The position numbers and the translations under genes were made by a program. The notes beneath the pieces were generated by a model. The model was not told where the DNA came from, made no database searches, and was given only the letters and a program-made list of their open reading frames with translations. Shown piece by piece: positions 39,008-47,377 of a stretch of DNA of 64,000 bases. Numbering within the stretch: position 1 is the stretch's first letter; every line of letters begins with the position of its first letter. Source of the stretch: Cognataquiflexum aquatile (lineage in GTDB: Bacteria; Bacteroidota; Bacteroidia; Cytophagales; Cyclobacteriaceae); NCBI RefSeq assembly GCF_003316845.1, contig NZ_QMIK01000002.1, positions 186,001 to 250,000 on the forward strand, read 5' to 3'.

Positions 39008-39763
39008 ATGAAACGATTCCTGCTCTTGTTTTTGGCCCTTTCAATCACCTTCTCGGGGATTGCTTTGTCCAATAATGCAAAGAAAGAATCCCTGATTTCT
39101 TCCAATGAGTTTATCACTTATTGGGATTCAACTAGTACAAAATTCCAAAAACTGAATTTCAAACTTCAGAAAGACTATGACAGGTATGGTAACAGCGAAA
39201 AGTTTTTAAAAATGCTTTTCTTCAGAAGCCAACAATACCTGATGGATGACTACAACCAATATGCGAGCGTGGAGGAACTGATCGAGACAGGAGCGTTTGA
39301 TTGCGTCAGCGGGTCTTTCTTGATGGCTGTGTTTTTGGATCAGTATGGATTTGATTACGCTATCATGGAGACTTCCTTTCATGTGTTTCTCACGGTCAAT
39401 GTGGAAGGCCAAAAAGTCGTATTGGAATCCACAGATGGTTTTACCGGATTTATCAGTGACAAAGATGAAGTCAAAGCCTATTTGAAAGACTTTGAAAGGG
39501 AATCCAAAAAGAATCCGCTCTATCTCAATCCTGACCAAAAACTCCTTAAGGACCTCTTGCAGCCTTCCATCTATAGGGCTATCAATCTTCAGCAGTTAAA
39601 AGGATTGGAGTTATTTAACCGCGCTATTTTCTACAACAACCAGATGGCGTATGACATTGCCTTCCAAAAAATCAAAGAAGCAGAGATTTTGTATCCTTCA
39701 GAAAGGATAACTGCCTTGAGCAAATTGCTGCAAAGCCAGCTAATTATTGCCTCCAACGATTAA
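39008..39763 (+). CDS. Secreted transglutaminase-like protein
   Basis: A 251-residue protein with an N-terminal signal peptide. Cys99 (GAFDCVSGS), His125 (TSFHVFLTV) and Glu140 or Asp143 (VVLESTDG) are spaced as in the Cys-His-Asp core of the transglutaminase/papain-like fold. The C-terminal half (about 150-245) is helical and may hold tetratricopeptide-like helices. It starts 54 bases after the receptor's terminator. Family and substrate are not recognised; peptidase or amidase activity is inferred. Confidence 0.8.
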   Translation: MKRFLLLFLALSITFSGIALSNNAKKESLISSNEFITYWDSTSTKFQKLNFKLQKDYDRYGNSEKFLKMLFFRSQQYLMDDYNQYASVEELIETGAFDCVSGSFLMAVFLDQYGFDYAIMETSFHVFLTVNVEGQKVVLESTDGFTGFISDKDEVKAYLKDFERESKKNPLYLNPDQKLLKDLLQPSIYRAINLQQLKGLELFNRAIFYNNQMAYDIAFQKIKEAEILYPSERITALSKLLQSQLIIASND

Positions 39764-39790
39764 AAAATACCCTGTTTACGGTATTTTTTG
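39762..39790 (+). terminator. Terminator of the transglutaminase-like gene
   Basis: AAAAAATACC and GGTATTTTTT, with a seven-base loop. The hairpin begins within the stop codon, and the 3' arm supplies the T-run. Confidence 0.75.
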
Positions 39791-39860
39791 GTATTATCCC
39801 TCTATCTAAATTTGTATCAAAGAGAATAGTATTTTTCCACGGTTTTTTTGATATGAATTG

Positions 39861-39900
39861 AGGGGATAATAAAAATTCATTTTTTATCCCCTTGTTTTTT
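39861..39900. terminator. Hairpin between convergent genes
   Basis: AGGGGATAA pairs with TTATCCCCT across a 14-base AT loop, followed by TGTTTTTTTT on the plus strand. It lies directly at the end of the minus-strand TonB receptor gene. Confidence 0.6.
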
Positions 39901-39902
39901 TT

Positions 39903-42146
39903 CTAATACCTCAAACCAATTTTAATTCCCCCATAATAATTGATACCTGGCGCGGGTTGGAAATACCTGTTCGCAAATGCATTCAGGTCATTTCCAAGAC
40001 TGTATTGTTCATCCAATAAATTGTCTACCCCGCCGTAGGCTTCGACATCCCAACGGCTGCCAAGGGTGGTTCTCCAACCTACTCTTCCGCCGATCAGGTT
40101 ATACGATTCCTGAAAAACCGTATTGGCATCATTCAGCGGAATGGCGTCCACATATTGGTGGGTGAAATTAAGATAGAACCCTGGCTTGGTGCGGATATCG
40201 AGGATATTGACCAGGGTATTTGGTGCGACTCCTGTAAGTTGATTTCCAGAGAAATCATTGCCTCCGCTTTCATATTCACCAAAACTGAAATAGTGTCCGG
40301 TGAAGGCATGGTTCAACTTGATTTCCTGAAAGAAAGCATTTTGGTTTCGGACCAAAACATAATCTAGGCTTGCCTCTATTCCTTTCTGATCGGTTTGGCC
40401 GGCGTTTCTGAAAAGCACAACACCCTGTTCATTGGTGTAGGAAGTAATGGTCTGATCAAGCTGGAAATAGAATGCCGTCACATCTACATTGAATATTCCG
40501 AATTTTCCCCGGTAACCGGCTTCGTAATTGATCCCCCTTTCTGCTTCCAAGTCTAAATTGATACTTCCCTCGTTGGTGCGTACTTCGGCAATGGTAGGGG
40601 GAGAAAAGCCTGAACTGATACTACCATGGATTCCGGACCATTGATTGACTTTGTAGACCAAGGCGATTCTCGGGATGACTATAGGATCAAAATTTTTGGT
40701 ATTGTTGCTTGGATCATTTGGTCCTGCGTCGATGGACCTGTTGATGTCATACCTTCCAAAGTTTTCGCTAAAACCCAAAGTCATGAGTACTTTGGAAGTC
40801 CATTCAATTTCAAATTGCTGGAAAACAAAAGCCTGCGTGCTGATCAGGTCATCAGAAAACCTGATCGTATCAGCCTTTCCCTGTCTGTTGCCAAAGTTCT
40901 GGGCCAGGGTTTTTCCGTATTGGTATTCAGCTCCTGCAATGATTTTTACCGGGAAGGATCCCCATTTGTCATCAAAGGTGAATTTCGTCCGACCTCCGTA
41001 ACTGAAGGCCGTTTCTCTTTTGTAATCAAGGATAAACGGGTTTTCAAACTCCGTATTGTTCATATACAACGCAGTGGAATTGTCCCATTTCTGCCCCAAT
41101 TCGATCTGATGGGAAAGTGTACCGTATAATGTCTTTTGGGTAATTGAACTGTTTTGCTCCACCGAACCTGGCCTTGCTTGGGTTCTGTCAGCTTCCACCT
41201 GTGCCGGATTCAAGGCTCCGGGAATCTGGTAATTCAGGTCTGAATAGAGTATCTGTGCAGAAAGTGTCTGCGTATCAGAAGGCTTGGTATGCATGGCCAA
41301 TTGGAAAACCTGCCTGTCAGTAGCACTGTGTTGACGGTAGCCGTCGGATTTTTGGGAAACATAGGAAGCGCTGATACCGCCATTTCCTACTTTCTGATCG
41401 ATGCCAATCCTATAACGGAGCAAACCAAAATCCCCAATGCCAAAGTCTGCGGAAAGGTAATTTTCAGTTACAGTTTTGCGGCTTGACATGCTGATCACAC
41501 CGCCGTTTCCCGCACCATAGATGCTTCCTGCGGGACCTTTGATGATTTCGGCATTCTGAATATTGGACAGGTCGAGGAGGTTCAGTGCAGTCGTTCCATC
41601 CGGAGAGGTAAAGGGAATGTCATTCCAATATACCTTGACATTGCGGACCCCAAACGGTGAACGGAGAGAACTTCCCCTTATAGATATCCTGTAACTTGCC
41701 GGCGCCCTTTGCTCCACCCTAATGCCGGGTTTGGTATTGAAGGCACTCAAGATCGAGTTCTCATTAAAACGGTAAAGCTCATTTTCCAAAACCTTGCTGA
41801 TCGCTCCTGCCTGATGGACGAGTGGTCTTTCCGATTCAAATCCCGTCACAATCACCTCCGAAAGTGACGTGGTAACCGGAATCAATTCTAGCGTTAGGGA
41901 TTCATTTGGTGCAGCTGAGACAGACAGCGGTTCATAGCTGATATGCAAAAAAGTCAGGATTCCGGGATTATTCAGGTCAATTTCCACCTGTCCCTTTTCA
42001 TCGGTCACCTGATTGGCTTGTCCCTGGATTTTCACCAAAACCCCTGAAACAGGTCTTTTGCTATTTTTATCCAAGGCGGTGATTTTGGTTTGGGCAGAGA
42101 GAAAAAGCGGGAAAAGGCAAAGGAGAACAGAAATCCAGAGTTTCAT
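39903..42146 (-). CDS. TonB-dependent receptor (siderophore/haem type)
   Basis: A 747-residue receptor. The signal peptide ends LSAQ, a short CarboxypepD_reg-like domain (about 20-95: ITALDKNSKRPVSGVLVKI) leads to a plug (ISIRGSSLRSPFGVRNVKVY; IEIIKGPAGSIYG-type motif seen as EIIKGPAGSIYGAGNGG), then a barrel ending KIGLRY with C-terminal aromatic Tyr. It resembles Fe-transport receptors (FecA/BtuB-like), but no siderophore genes are adjacent. The ligand is uncertain. Confidence 0.94.
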   Translation of the reverse strand: MKLWISVLLCLFPLFLSAQTKITALDKNSKRPVSGVLVKIQGQANQVTDEKGQVEIDLNNPGILTFLHISYEPLSVSAAPNESLTLELIPVTTSLSEVIVTGFESERPLVHQAGAISKVLENELYRFNENSILSAFNTKPGIRVEQRAPASYRISIRGSSLRSPFGVRNVKVYWNDIPFTSPDGTTALNLLDLSNIQNAEIIKGPAGSIYGAGNGGVISMSSRKTVTENYLSADFGIGDFGLLRYRIGIDQKVGNGGISASYVSQKSDGYRQHSATDRQVFQLAMHTKPSDTQTLSAQILYSDLNYQIPGALNPAQVEADRTQARPGSVEQNSSITQKTLYGTLSHQIELGQKWDNSTALYMNNTEFENPFILDYKRETAFSYGGRTKFTFDDKWGSFPVKIIAGAEYQYGKTLAQNFGNRQGKADTIRFSDDLISTQAFVFQQFEIEWTSKVLMTLGFSENFGRYDINRSIDAGPNDPSNNTKNFDPIVIPRIALVYKVNQWSGIHGSISSGFSPPTIAEVRTNEGSINLDLEAERGINYEAGYRGKFGIFNVDVTAFYFQLDQTITSYTNEQGVVLFRNAGQTDQKGIEASLDYVLVRNQNAFFQEIKLNHAFTGHYFSFGEYESGGNDFSGNQLTGVAPNTLVNILDIRTKPGFYLNFTHQYVDAIPLNDANTVFQESYNLIGGRVGWRTTLGSRWDVEAYGGVDNLLDEQYSLGNDLNAFANRYFQPAPGINYYGGIKIGLRY

Positions 42147-42357
42147 TTGATCGGAAAGTTATTGCCGAATTTAATCACAAATGATAAGGAATTGTTTACA
42201 GGATTTGATAAGTGGGGAAAATAGAAGGAAGCAGAGTTAATTTGAGCAAGTTGTAATTACTATAATTGTTGTCGGCTAGGCGTTGTCTTGTTTTCGTGTT
42301 TTTCAGTTGTCTAGATTAAATAATTACATTTTTTAGTAAAAGAGAGCATAATCTCCA

Positions 42358-42870
42358 TCAATCGACCCTTTCTACAATAATCTTGCTGAGGCCTTTGATA
42401 TGCCTGCGACCGGTTTTGAAGTCTGTCGGTGTCAGAGTCAAAATCCTTTCTTCCATGTCTTTCAGCATTTTGCCGTCTCTTGAAGTGATCAGGTAGAGAT
42501 TGTCTCCTGTCGGAGAATTGAATATTTCATTCCATGAATAAACTACCTTGTAATTGTCTGCGGCAACAAAAACCAGATAGAATTCACTGAACAATTTTGG
42601 GCTTTGTTCTTGGAGTTCCAGGTCCTTCAATATGTCTTTGACCAAAATCCCGGTCAGCTTGGTGGCTGTTCCGCGAGGTTCACCCATGTGATTGGTGATG
42701 GTCACATCGGAAATGGAGTTGGAAGTATATTTTTCAATATCTGCCAAAGAAAAAACCAATTCCTTTTTCACCAAACCTGTTACTATAAATGAATCGCTTG
42801 TCACGTCGGATTTCTGTGCCAAAACAGTTACCGAAAAAAACACAAGAATAAGGGTGTAGAGTCTTTTCAT
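42358..42870 (-). CDS. Secreted protein with molybdopterin-binding-type domain
   Basis: A 170-residue protein with a signal peptide (to VLAQ), then a domain resembling the molybdopterin-binding domain of sulfite-oxidase-like enzymes: FSLADIEKYTS, TATKLTGILVKDIL, NYKVVYSWNEIFNSPTGDN, LTPTDFKTGRRHIKGLSKI. The strictly conserved cysteine ligand of sulfite oxidases is not present, so it may bind something else. It lies about 210 bases upstream of the TonB receptor on the same strand, and may be co-expressed. Confidence 0.82.
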   Translation of the reverse strand: MKRLYTLILVFFSVTVLAQKSDVTSDSFIVTGLVKKELVFSLADIEKYTSNSISDVTITNHMGEPRGTATKLTGILVKDILKDLELQEQSPKLFSEFYLVFVAADNYKVVYSWNEIFNSPTGDNLYLITSRDGKMLKDMEERILTLTPTDFKTGRRHIKGLSKIIVERVD

Positions 42871-42966
42871 TATTTCTTTTCTTTAATGTAGTCTAAGTAA
42901 TTCAGTTAGATAAAACGCAACATAAATTTTTCAATGGGAACTTTCTAAAGCTCATGGGAACTTGAA

Positions 42967-43284
42967 TTATGTTGATCGTTTAATTTTAGGGGGATTCTGA
43001 CGCGTGTCAAAAACATCTGCAATTTTGATAAACTTGTTTTCTAAATCAACGGAGTAAATCAACTTATAACTCTTGTAGACCAAATATCGATATTGAATTT
43101 TTCTACCTCGAAGCATATCTTCTTCTTGGCCAATGAATGGTGTATTTACCAACTTATTGGGTTCGTTGATTATTTCATTCACAAACTTGTTGGCGAAGTC
43201 GGGACTTACTTCCTTTTCGTAAAAATGATAAATTTCATCAAGTTGGGATTCTGCGAATTCCGACCAAATAATCTTCAACTCCAT
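42967..43284 (-). CDS. RelE/ParE-family toxin
   Basis: A 105-residue toxin: LKIIWSEFAESQLDEIYHFYEKE, GRKIQYRYLVYKSYKLIYSVD, and VFDTRQNPPKI at the end, which is a hallmark of Bacteroidota ParE/RelE-like toxins. The start overlaps the antitoxin's stop by one base. Confidence 0.9.
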   Translation of the reverse strand: MELKIIWSEFAESQLDEIYHFYEKEVSPDFANKFVNEIINEPNKLVNTPFIGQEEDMLRGRKIQYRYLVYKSYKLIYSVDLENKFIKIADVFDTRQNPPKIKRST

Positions 43285-43517
43285 TATTTGTATTTGGATA
43301 AAAGTTCGGAGCTACTTTTAAATCGACCCTTATCGAAATCAGATTCTGATTGGTCAATCCGGCTGTTTAGTTCCTCTTTACTCATTGGTTCAGACTTATA
43401 ATCAATAGAAGATATTCCTTCGCTTTTCAATAACTTTTCGAGTTTGGAAATGACCTCTTCGTTTTGCAGTTTCAAAAACTCTTGAACAAATTCAAGTTTT
43501 CTGGTTTCTAAATTCAT
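43284..43517 (-). CDS. Antitoxin of RelE/ParE-like pair
   Basis: A 77-residue acidic protein with helical N-terminus (RKLEFVQEFLKLQNEEVI) and a C-terminal MSKEELNSRIDQSESDFDKGRF, the pattern of Bacteroidota antitoxins of this class. It is upstream of and overlaps the toxin by one base. Confidence 0.85.
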   Translation of the reverse strand: MNLETRKLEFVQEFLKLQNEEVISKLEKLLKSEGISSIDYKSEPMSKEELNSRIDQSESDFDKGRFKSSSELLSKYK

Positions 43518-43570
43518 GTTTTCCTGCTTTTTATCAAATATACAAAATTATCAGGAGCGGTCTTTTTCTC

Positions 43571-44062
43571 TTAGCTATTGATTTTCCCATCATGCTCCTG
43601 CTTCAATCTGCGATCGAAATTCATTCTAGACGTGCCTATAACTTTGATTTTTGAAATGTCAGGATGATTTGGGTTTATCAAATAATTATATTCTTGGGGA
43701 ACAATGCTGCTTGGGACTTTCAATATTGCCGCTTCTTTCAGATTAACAAAATCATCGCCAATGATCTGAGTCATTGATATCGGAGGTTTGGAATCCCAAC
43801 CTTCCGGCAAATCTTCCAATTTCACCTCTTGAATCAATACTTCATCAGGAATTTCAATTTCCACATAATAACGGTCATTTGGCAGATCTTCACTTAAATC
43901 CAAATGAACAGACACTTCAAGTGTGGCCAAAGCCCTGCTTTCTGCAGTGTAAACGATCAAGGTGTTTAGGCTGTTCCAACGAAAACCGTCCGACTTAGAG
44001 GCTCCGATTCCCTGTAAGGTAGTCGTCAAATACTTCTCCCTTTCAATCCTATAGACGATCAT
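43571..44062 (-). CDS. RES-domain toxin (predicted NAD+-degrading)
   Basis: A 163-residue RES-domain protein. VYRIEREKYL (Arg), VYTAESRALATLEVSVHL (Tyr, Glu and conserved Ala-Leu pattern) and VPSSIVPQEYNYLINPNHPD (Ser and Asn) are the family's three conserved blocks. Family members studied in other bacteria, such as MbcT and ParT, consume NAD+ or ADP-ribosylate targets when free of antitoxin. It overlaps the antitoxin gene by one base. Confidence 0.92.
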   Translation of the reverse strand: MIVYRIEREKYLTTTLQGIGASKSDGFRWNSLNTLIVYTAESRALATLEVSVHLDLSEDLPNDRYYVEIEIPDEVLIQEVKLEDLPEGWDSKPPISMTQIIGDDFVNLKEAAILKVPSSIVPQEYNYLINPNHPDISKIKVIGTSRMNFDRRLKQEHDGKINS

Positions 44063-44559
44063 CAGGCTAAATTTCCAAACTCCAGGCGATTCAAACTATA
44101 TCTCACCTCATTGATTCCGGTTACGGTATCGAGCATACTTTCAGGGGAATTTCCTCCAAGTGAAATGTTGGGCTTCTTTAACCAGCGTTGAAATTTTTCA
44201 TCCTCGCTATTGAAAACTTCCAGACCAAAGTCTATTAATTCCTGAATCAACATGATCAATTCACTTTCCCTACTCTCAAGTAGGAGGTGTTCACTTTTTT
44301 TCTTGTTGTAGGTAGTTTGGGGTATACCCAATATCTGCAAAACTGATTTAATCGGATTATTCAGTCTTTTGCTGATTTCCTCAATGGAACCATAAGGAAT
44401 CCCTGCCCTGATGGTTTCCACTTTTTCCATACCGGTACTCCATTGGTATTCTTTGCCTCCAAAATGAATTATTGATTTCTTGGATCCACTTGCTTTATCA
44501 GCATTTTGGATGCTTCTTTTGGTATCGAAGGGCTTTGTTTTTTGTGGGATCTTTTCCAT
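44062..44559 (-). CDS. Xre/ParS-family antitoxin (DUF2384)
   Basis: A 165-residue antitoxin. The N-terminal Xre-like HTH covers about residues 50-100, and the C-terminal DUF2384 toxin-binding domain shows LIDFGLEVFNSEDEKFQRWL followed by NISLGGNSPESMLDT, the standard motif. It blocks the RES toxin's active site and should repress the operon. Confidence 0.93.
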   Translation of the reverse strand: MEKIPQKTKPFDTKRSIQNADKASGSKKSIIHFGGKEYQWSTGMEKVETIRAGIPYGSIEEISKRLNNPIKSVLQILGIPQTTYNKKKSEHLLLESRESELIMLIQELIDFGLEVFNSEDEKFQRWLKKPNISLGGNSPESMLDTVTGINEVRYSLNRLEFGNLA

Positions 44560-44682
44560 GGCGCAACAGATTTGCTATAAATATATAACAAAATGGTTGG
44601 AGTATAGTGGTGATCTACATAAAAAATGTTTTAACTCGATAGGGCTGAATTCCCCCGAATTGAACAAATAGCTACTACCAAA

Positions 44683-45474
44683 TCAATTGAGTCTGCTTAT
44701 TTTTTTATCACCAAAATGTCTCGTCTTGAACAAATTGATGGTATAGTCAAGCAAGCTGCTGTCGCCGTGATTTCCGTGTCCCGGAACAACAATTTCTACA
44801 TCAGGGAATCTTTTTTTGATATCCTCCACGGTACTTGACCAATTCTCCACATTTGCATCCCCTAGAAATCCTTTGCTTGCGTTCATTTCTTTGATCAAAC
44901 ACCCTCCAAACAATACGTTTTCACTTGGAAAATATCCTACAATATTGTCTTTGGTATGGCCTTCTCCAAAAAACCGGGCCATGATAATTTCATCCCCTAC
45001 CTTTAAGACAAGTGAATCCCTGAAACCATTTTGGGGGATGACAAAATTATTTTCTTTGGCAAGTGCTATTGTTTTCACATGTGCGTAGGAAGGGATGTTG
45101 TGGTCATTAAATGCCTGAAGCCCGGCAAGACAATCATTATGGAAATGGGTTGGAATGATGGCGTTTATCTTACAATTCAGCTCCTGATTGACCCATCTGA
45201 TCAATTCTTCGGAGCTTTCATTATTAGTGGGTGTGTCAAAAATGATGGTTTCATTGCTATTTCTGACAATCAGCCCGTTGCAGGGAACGTTTCCAAAATC
45301 ATTTGTCTGCAAAAATGAGGTATGCACAAAAGAATTCGGTGCAACTTGGGTGATAATCAAATCTTTGGATTTGTATACTTCTTTAGGACTGAAGGCATCT
45401 TGTTGTTGCGCAAAACAATTTACCGCCGTCAGAGAAATTACAAATATAAAAAGGCTCTTTATGATGGCTTTCAT
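44683..45474 (-). CDS. Subclass B1 metallo-beta-lactamase
   Basis: A 263-residue precursor of a class B1 zinc beta-lactamase, with signal peptide to CFAQ. All zinc ligands are visible: the HFHND motif gives His110, His112 and Asp114; His173 (GEGHTKDN); Cys192 (FGGCLIK); and His233 (VPGHGNHG). Lys195 (substrate carboxylate contact) and Asn208 (GDAN) are also present. Such enzymes hydrolyse most beta-lactams including carbapenems. There is no regulator or mobile element adjacent, so it is probably a resident chromosomal gene; activity is predicted, not shown. Confidence 0.95.
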   Translation of the reverse strand: MKAIIKSLFIFVISLTAVNCFAQQQDAFSPKEVYKSKDLIITQVAPNSFVHTSFLQTNDFGNVPCNGLIVRNSNETIIFDTPTNNESSEELIRWVNQELNCKINAIIPTHFHNDCLAGLQAFNDHNIPSYAHVKTIALAKENNFVIPQNGFRDSLVLKVGDEIIMARFFGEGHTKDNIVGYFPSENVLFGGCLIKEMNASKGFLGDANVENWSSTVEDIKKRFPDVEIVVPGHGNHGDSSLLDYTINLFKTRHFGDKKISRLN

Positions 45475-45635
45475 TGGATCAATATTGGTTTTTCCTTGGT
45501 TAATCTTGTGTGCTTATCCTTGTATTCCTTTCCCGAAAAATACCGATAGAGTAAATTCCATAGTACTTTTCCCCATTTCAAATAAAAACCGCCAATCCAT
45601 ACATCCTCTTGCTTCGGCTTCCTTTGGTGATAGGG

Positions 45636-46115
45636 TTACTTTACGGTTAATTTATAGATTTTAGAATTTTTGTCAGGAAAAACATAGCCATTGGGTAAGT
45701 TTTGTTTGTCGGATTGGACAAACCCGTTTCGCTCGTAAAATTGATGTGAGGCAGTTGCCACAGCAGGCGTATCAAGCCAAATGGTTTGAAAGCCTTTCAT
45801 TTTTGCATCTTCAAATAAAGTGTCGAATAGTCTTTGGGCAATACTTAATTCTCTCCCCCTCAACTCTTTCTTAACAAACATTTTTCTCAGTACTGCATTG
45901 TGGGCATCTATTTTTTGAAGTCCTATCGTTCCTACAATTTCGCTTTTGCTTTTAGCTGTCCAAAAACCACCGTCACGATAGAAATGTGCAATATCTATAA
46001 GGTCCGGTTGATCCATTTCAGAAAAACCTAAAAGGAATTCGTTATTCTGAATGTTCAGAACAAAATCTTTAACCTCTTTTTGGTCATTCAATTGAAACCG
46101 GTCTATGGTGATCAT
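45636..46115 (-). CDS. GNAT family acetyltransferase
   Basis: A 159-residue GNAT enzyme transferring an acetyl group from acetyl-CoA to an amine. MITIDRFQLNDQKEVKDF starts it; VGTIGLQKIDAHNAVLRKMFVKKELRGRELSIAQRLFD is the acetyl-CoA binding segment (R/Q-x-x-G/A region), and the C-terminus carries YERNGFVQS. ATG at 46115 is chosen. A truncated 96%-like copy is at 46970-47249. The substrate is unknown. Confidence 0.9.
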   Translation of the reverse strand: MITIDRFQLNDQKEVKDFVLNIQNNEFLLGFSEMDQPDLIDIAHFYRDGGFWTAKSKSEIVGTIGLQKIDAHNAVLRKMFVKKELRGRELSIAQRLFDTLFEDAKMKGFQTIWLDTPAVATASHQFYERNGFVQSDKQNLPNGYVFPDKNSKIYKLTVK

Positions 46116-46129
46116 TTGGTTCTTATAGC

Positions 46130-46148
46130 ACACGGCCGTCTACTCGAT
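46130..46148 (+). mobile_element. Short fragment of a group II intron 3' end
   Basis: GGCCGTCTACTCGAT ends at 46148 and is followed by TAG. It shares 16 of 17 bases with the same element at 47361-47378 (GGCCGT then A or C, then TACTCGATTA). The final ACTCGAT is typical of a group II intron domain VI end. No domain V lies upstream. Confidence 0.45.
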
Positions 46149-46169
46149 TAGCGGTAGTTTTTCTTTCTG

Positions 46170-46751
46170 TTAAGTTACACATACGCTTACTACAATTGTT
46201 TTTTTGTCGTCAAGAAAGCCGATAAACGAATAATGGTCTGCCTGTCCAGCGATACTACGTGTAAAGCTGTAAATAATTTGTTCTGTCTTGAAATTCCCCA
46301 TTACTTTATACAATTCACTTGAACCAATAATTTCTCCTGGTTTATTTTTTGTCATTCGTTTGTCATTGGCCAATTCGTTAAGCAAGAATGAATAGTCGTC
46401 ATTAGAAACCGAAATTAGCGATGCTGAACAATAGTCACCGTGGAAGTCGGGATATGAAGCGTCTTTATTTTTAACTTTCGCCGATTTTGGAGCTTCTCTT
46501 AAAGTTACTTCTTTAAATTCAGAGAAGTAAAAACTGTCTGTCGGATAAACCGCTATGTAAGCTGAGTAGCCCATGTAGATTGTAAAAGCAACAATTAAAG
46601 TTAGACCAACTACTCTGTATCCTTTTTTTGTCAACCACTTGTGTAATAAATAAAGGAGAACATAAGGTATAGCCAAGATTGACAAGCCGATTACTCCTGC
46701 TATAAGAAGAAATATTAATGCTCCAATGTCTAGGTTTAGTAGGGTCGTCAT
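46170..46751 (-). CDS. Membrane protein of unknown function
   Basis: A 193-residue protein. Two membrane helices (about 8-38 and 45-70) are followed by a soluble C-terminal domain (about 80-193) with GDYCSASLISVSNDDYSF and YSFTRSIAGQADHYSFIGFLDD. I do not recognise the family. It is one of the single-gene units of the 45.5-49.2 kb island, is preceded by a leader resembling that of the gene at 48535-49131, and ends 22 bases from an intron-like fragment. Confidence 0.75.
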   Translation of the reverse strand: MTTLLNLDIGALIFLLIAGVIGLSILAIPYVLLYLLHKWLTKKGYRVVGLTLIVAFTIYMGYSAYIAVYPTDSFYFSEFKEVTLREAPKSAKVKNKDASYPDFHGDYCSASLISVSNDDYSFLLNELANDKRMTKNKPGEIIGSSELYKVMGNFKTEQIIYSFTRSIAGQADHYSFIGFLDDKKTIVVSVCVT

Positions 46752-46836
46752 AAAATTACCACTAACTTAGTTTAATATATTTATAAATAAAAAGTATACA
46801 TACACCGCTGAAATAGAAGGGTTAAAATACTTCCTG
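46752..46836 (-). repeat. Leader segment shared with the 49141-49215 region
   Basis: Read on the minus strand, AACCCTTCTATTTCAGCGGTG followed by TATGTATAC resembles AACCCTTCCATTTTGGCGGG then ATATGTAAGC upstream of the gene at 48535-49131, both ending in AT-rich sequence before the start codon. It may be a shared promoter segment carried by each unit. Confidence 0.5.
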
Positions 46837-46841
46837 GATCA

Positions 46842-46969
46842 CCCCTTTTATCTTAACCAATTTGCAATTGGCCTATTCAACCAAAAACCCAAACGAAAGG
46901 TAATTCTTGCTAAAATGAATTACAAATTCTACTAAATAAAAAGGTGTAGATACAATCTACACCTAGCGG
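46842..46969. repeat. Direct repeat unit, copy 1
   Basis: About 128 bases from CCCCTTTTATCTTAACC to CACCTAGCGG. It matches 48272-48415 closely, apart from a block in the second copy (CCACGACAGCTGTCGGGATG) that replaces part of copy 1. Confidence 0.85.
46942..46964 (-). terminator. Terminator-like hairpin within repeat copy 1
   Basis: AGGTGTAGAT and ATCTACACCT form a perfect ten-base stem with a three-base loop. On the minus strand a T-run follows, so it would end transcription of the truncated GNAT unit. The same hairpin is at 48388-48410. Confidence 0.75.
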
Positions 46970-47249
46970 GGGCAATACTTAATTCTCTCCCCCTCAACTC
47001 TTTCTTAACAAACATTTTTCTAAGGACTGCATTGTGGGCATCTATTTTTTGAAGTCCTATCGTTCCCACAATTTCGTTTTGGCTTTTAGCAGTCCAAAAA
47101 CCACCGTCACGATAGAAATGTGCAATATCAATAAGGTCCGGTTGATCAATTTCAGAAAAACCTAAAAGGAATTCGTTATTCTGAATGTTCAGAACAAAAT
47201 CTTTAACCTCATTTTGGTCATTCAATTGAAACCTCTCTATGGTGATCAT
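46970..47249 (-). pseudogene. Truncated duplicate of the GNAT gene
   Basis: The first 92 or so residues match the GNAT protein at 45636-46115 with few changes (MITIERFQLNDQNEVKDF..., GRELSIA). After SIA the frame continues into repeat copy 1 (PARCRLYLHLFI) and stops at 46932. The catalytic C-terminal half is gone, so it should be inactive. In DNA the shared block runs from 46970 to about 47252, with about a dozen mismatches in 280 bases. Confidence 0.9.
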
Positions 47250-47295
47250 TAGGATATTTTTCAGTTATTTTTTCAACTCTTATATAAAATCCAGT

Positions 47296-47377
47296 GAACC
47301 GCCATATACTAGACCAGTACGGTGGTGGGAGAGGCGCACCTCGCTAACCTAACTGTTGGCGAGGCCGTATACTCGAT
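47296..47377 (+). mobile_element. Group II intron 3' end (domain V and VI remnant)
   Basis: GAACCGCCATATACTAGACC followed by AGTACGGTGGTGGGAGAGG matches a degenerate domain V. CGCACCTCGCTA then an eleven-base loop and GGCGAGG form the domain VI stem, and TACTCGAT ends at 47377, as in intron 3' ends. The expected paired G in the upper domain V stem is A here. No intron-encoded protein or 5' end was found, so this is a remnant. The last base abuts the stop codon of the gene on the other strand. Confidence 0.6.
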
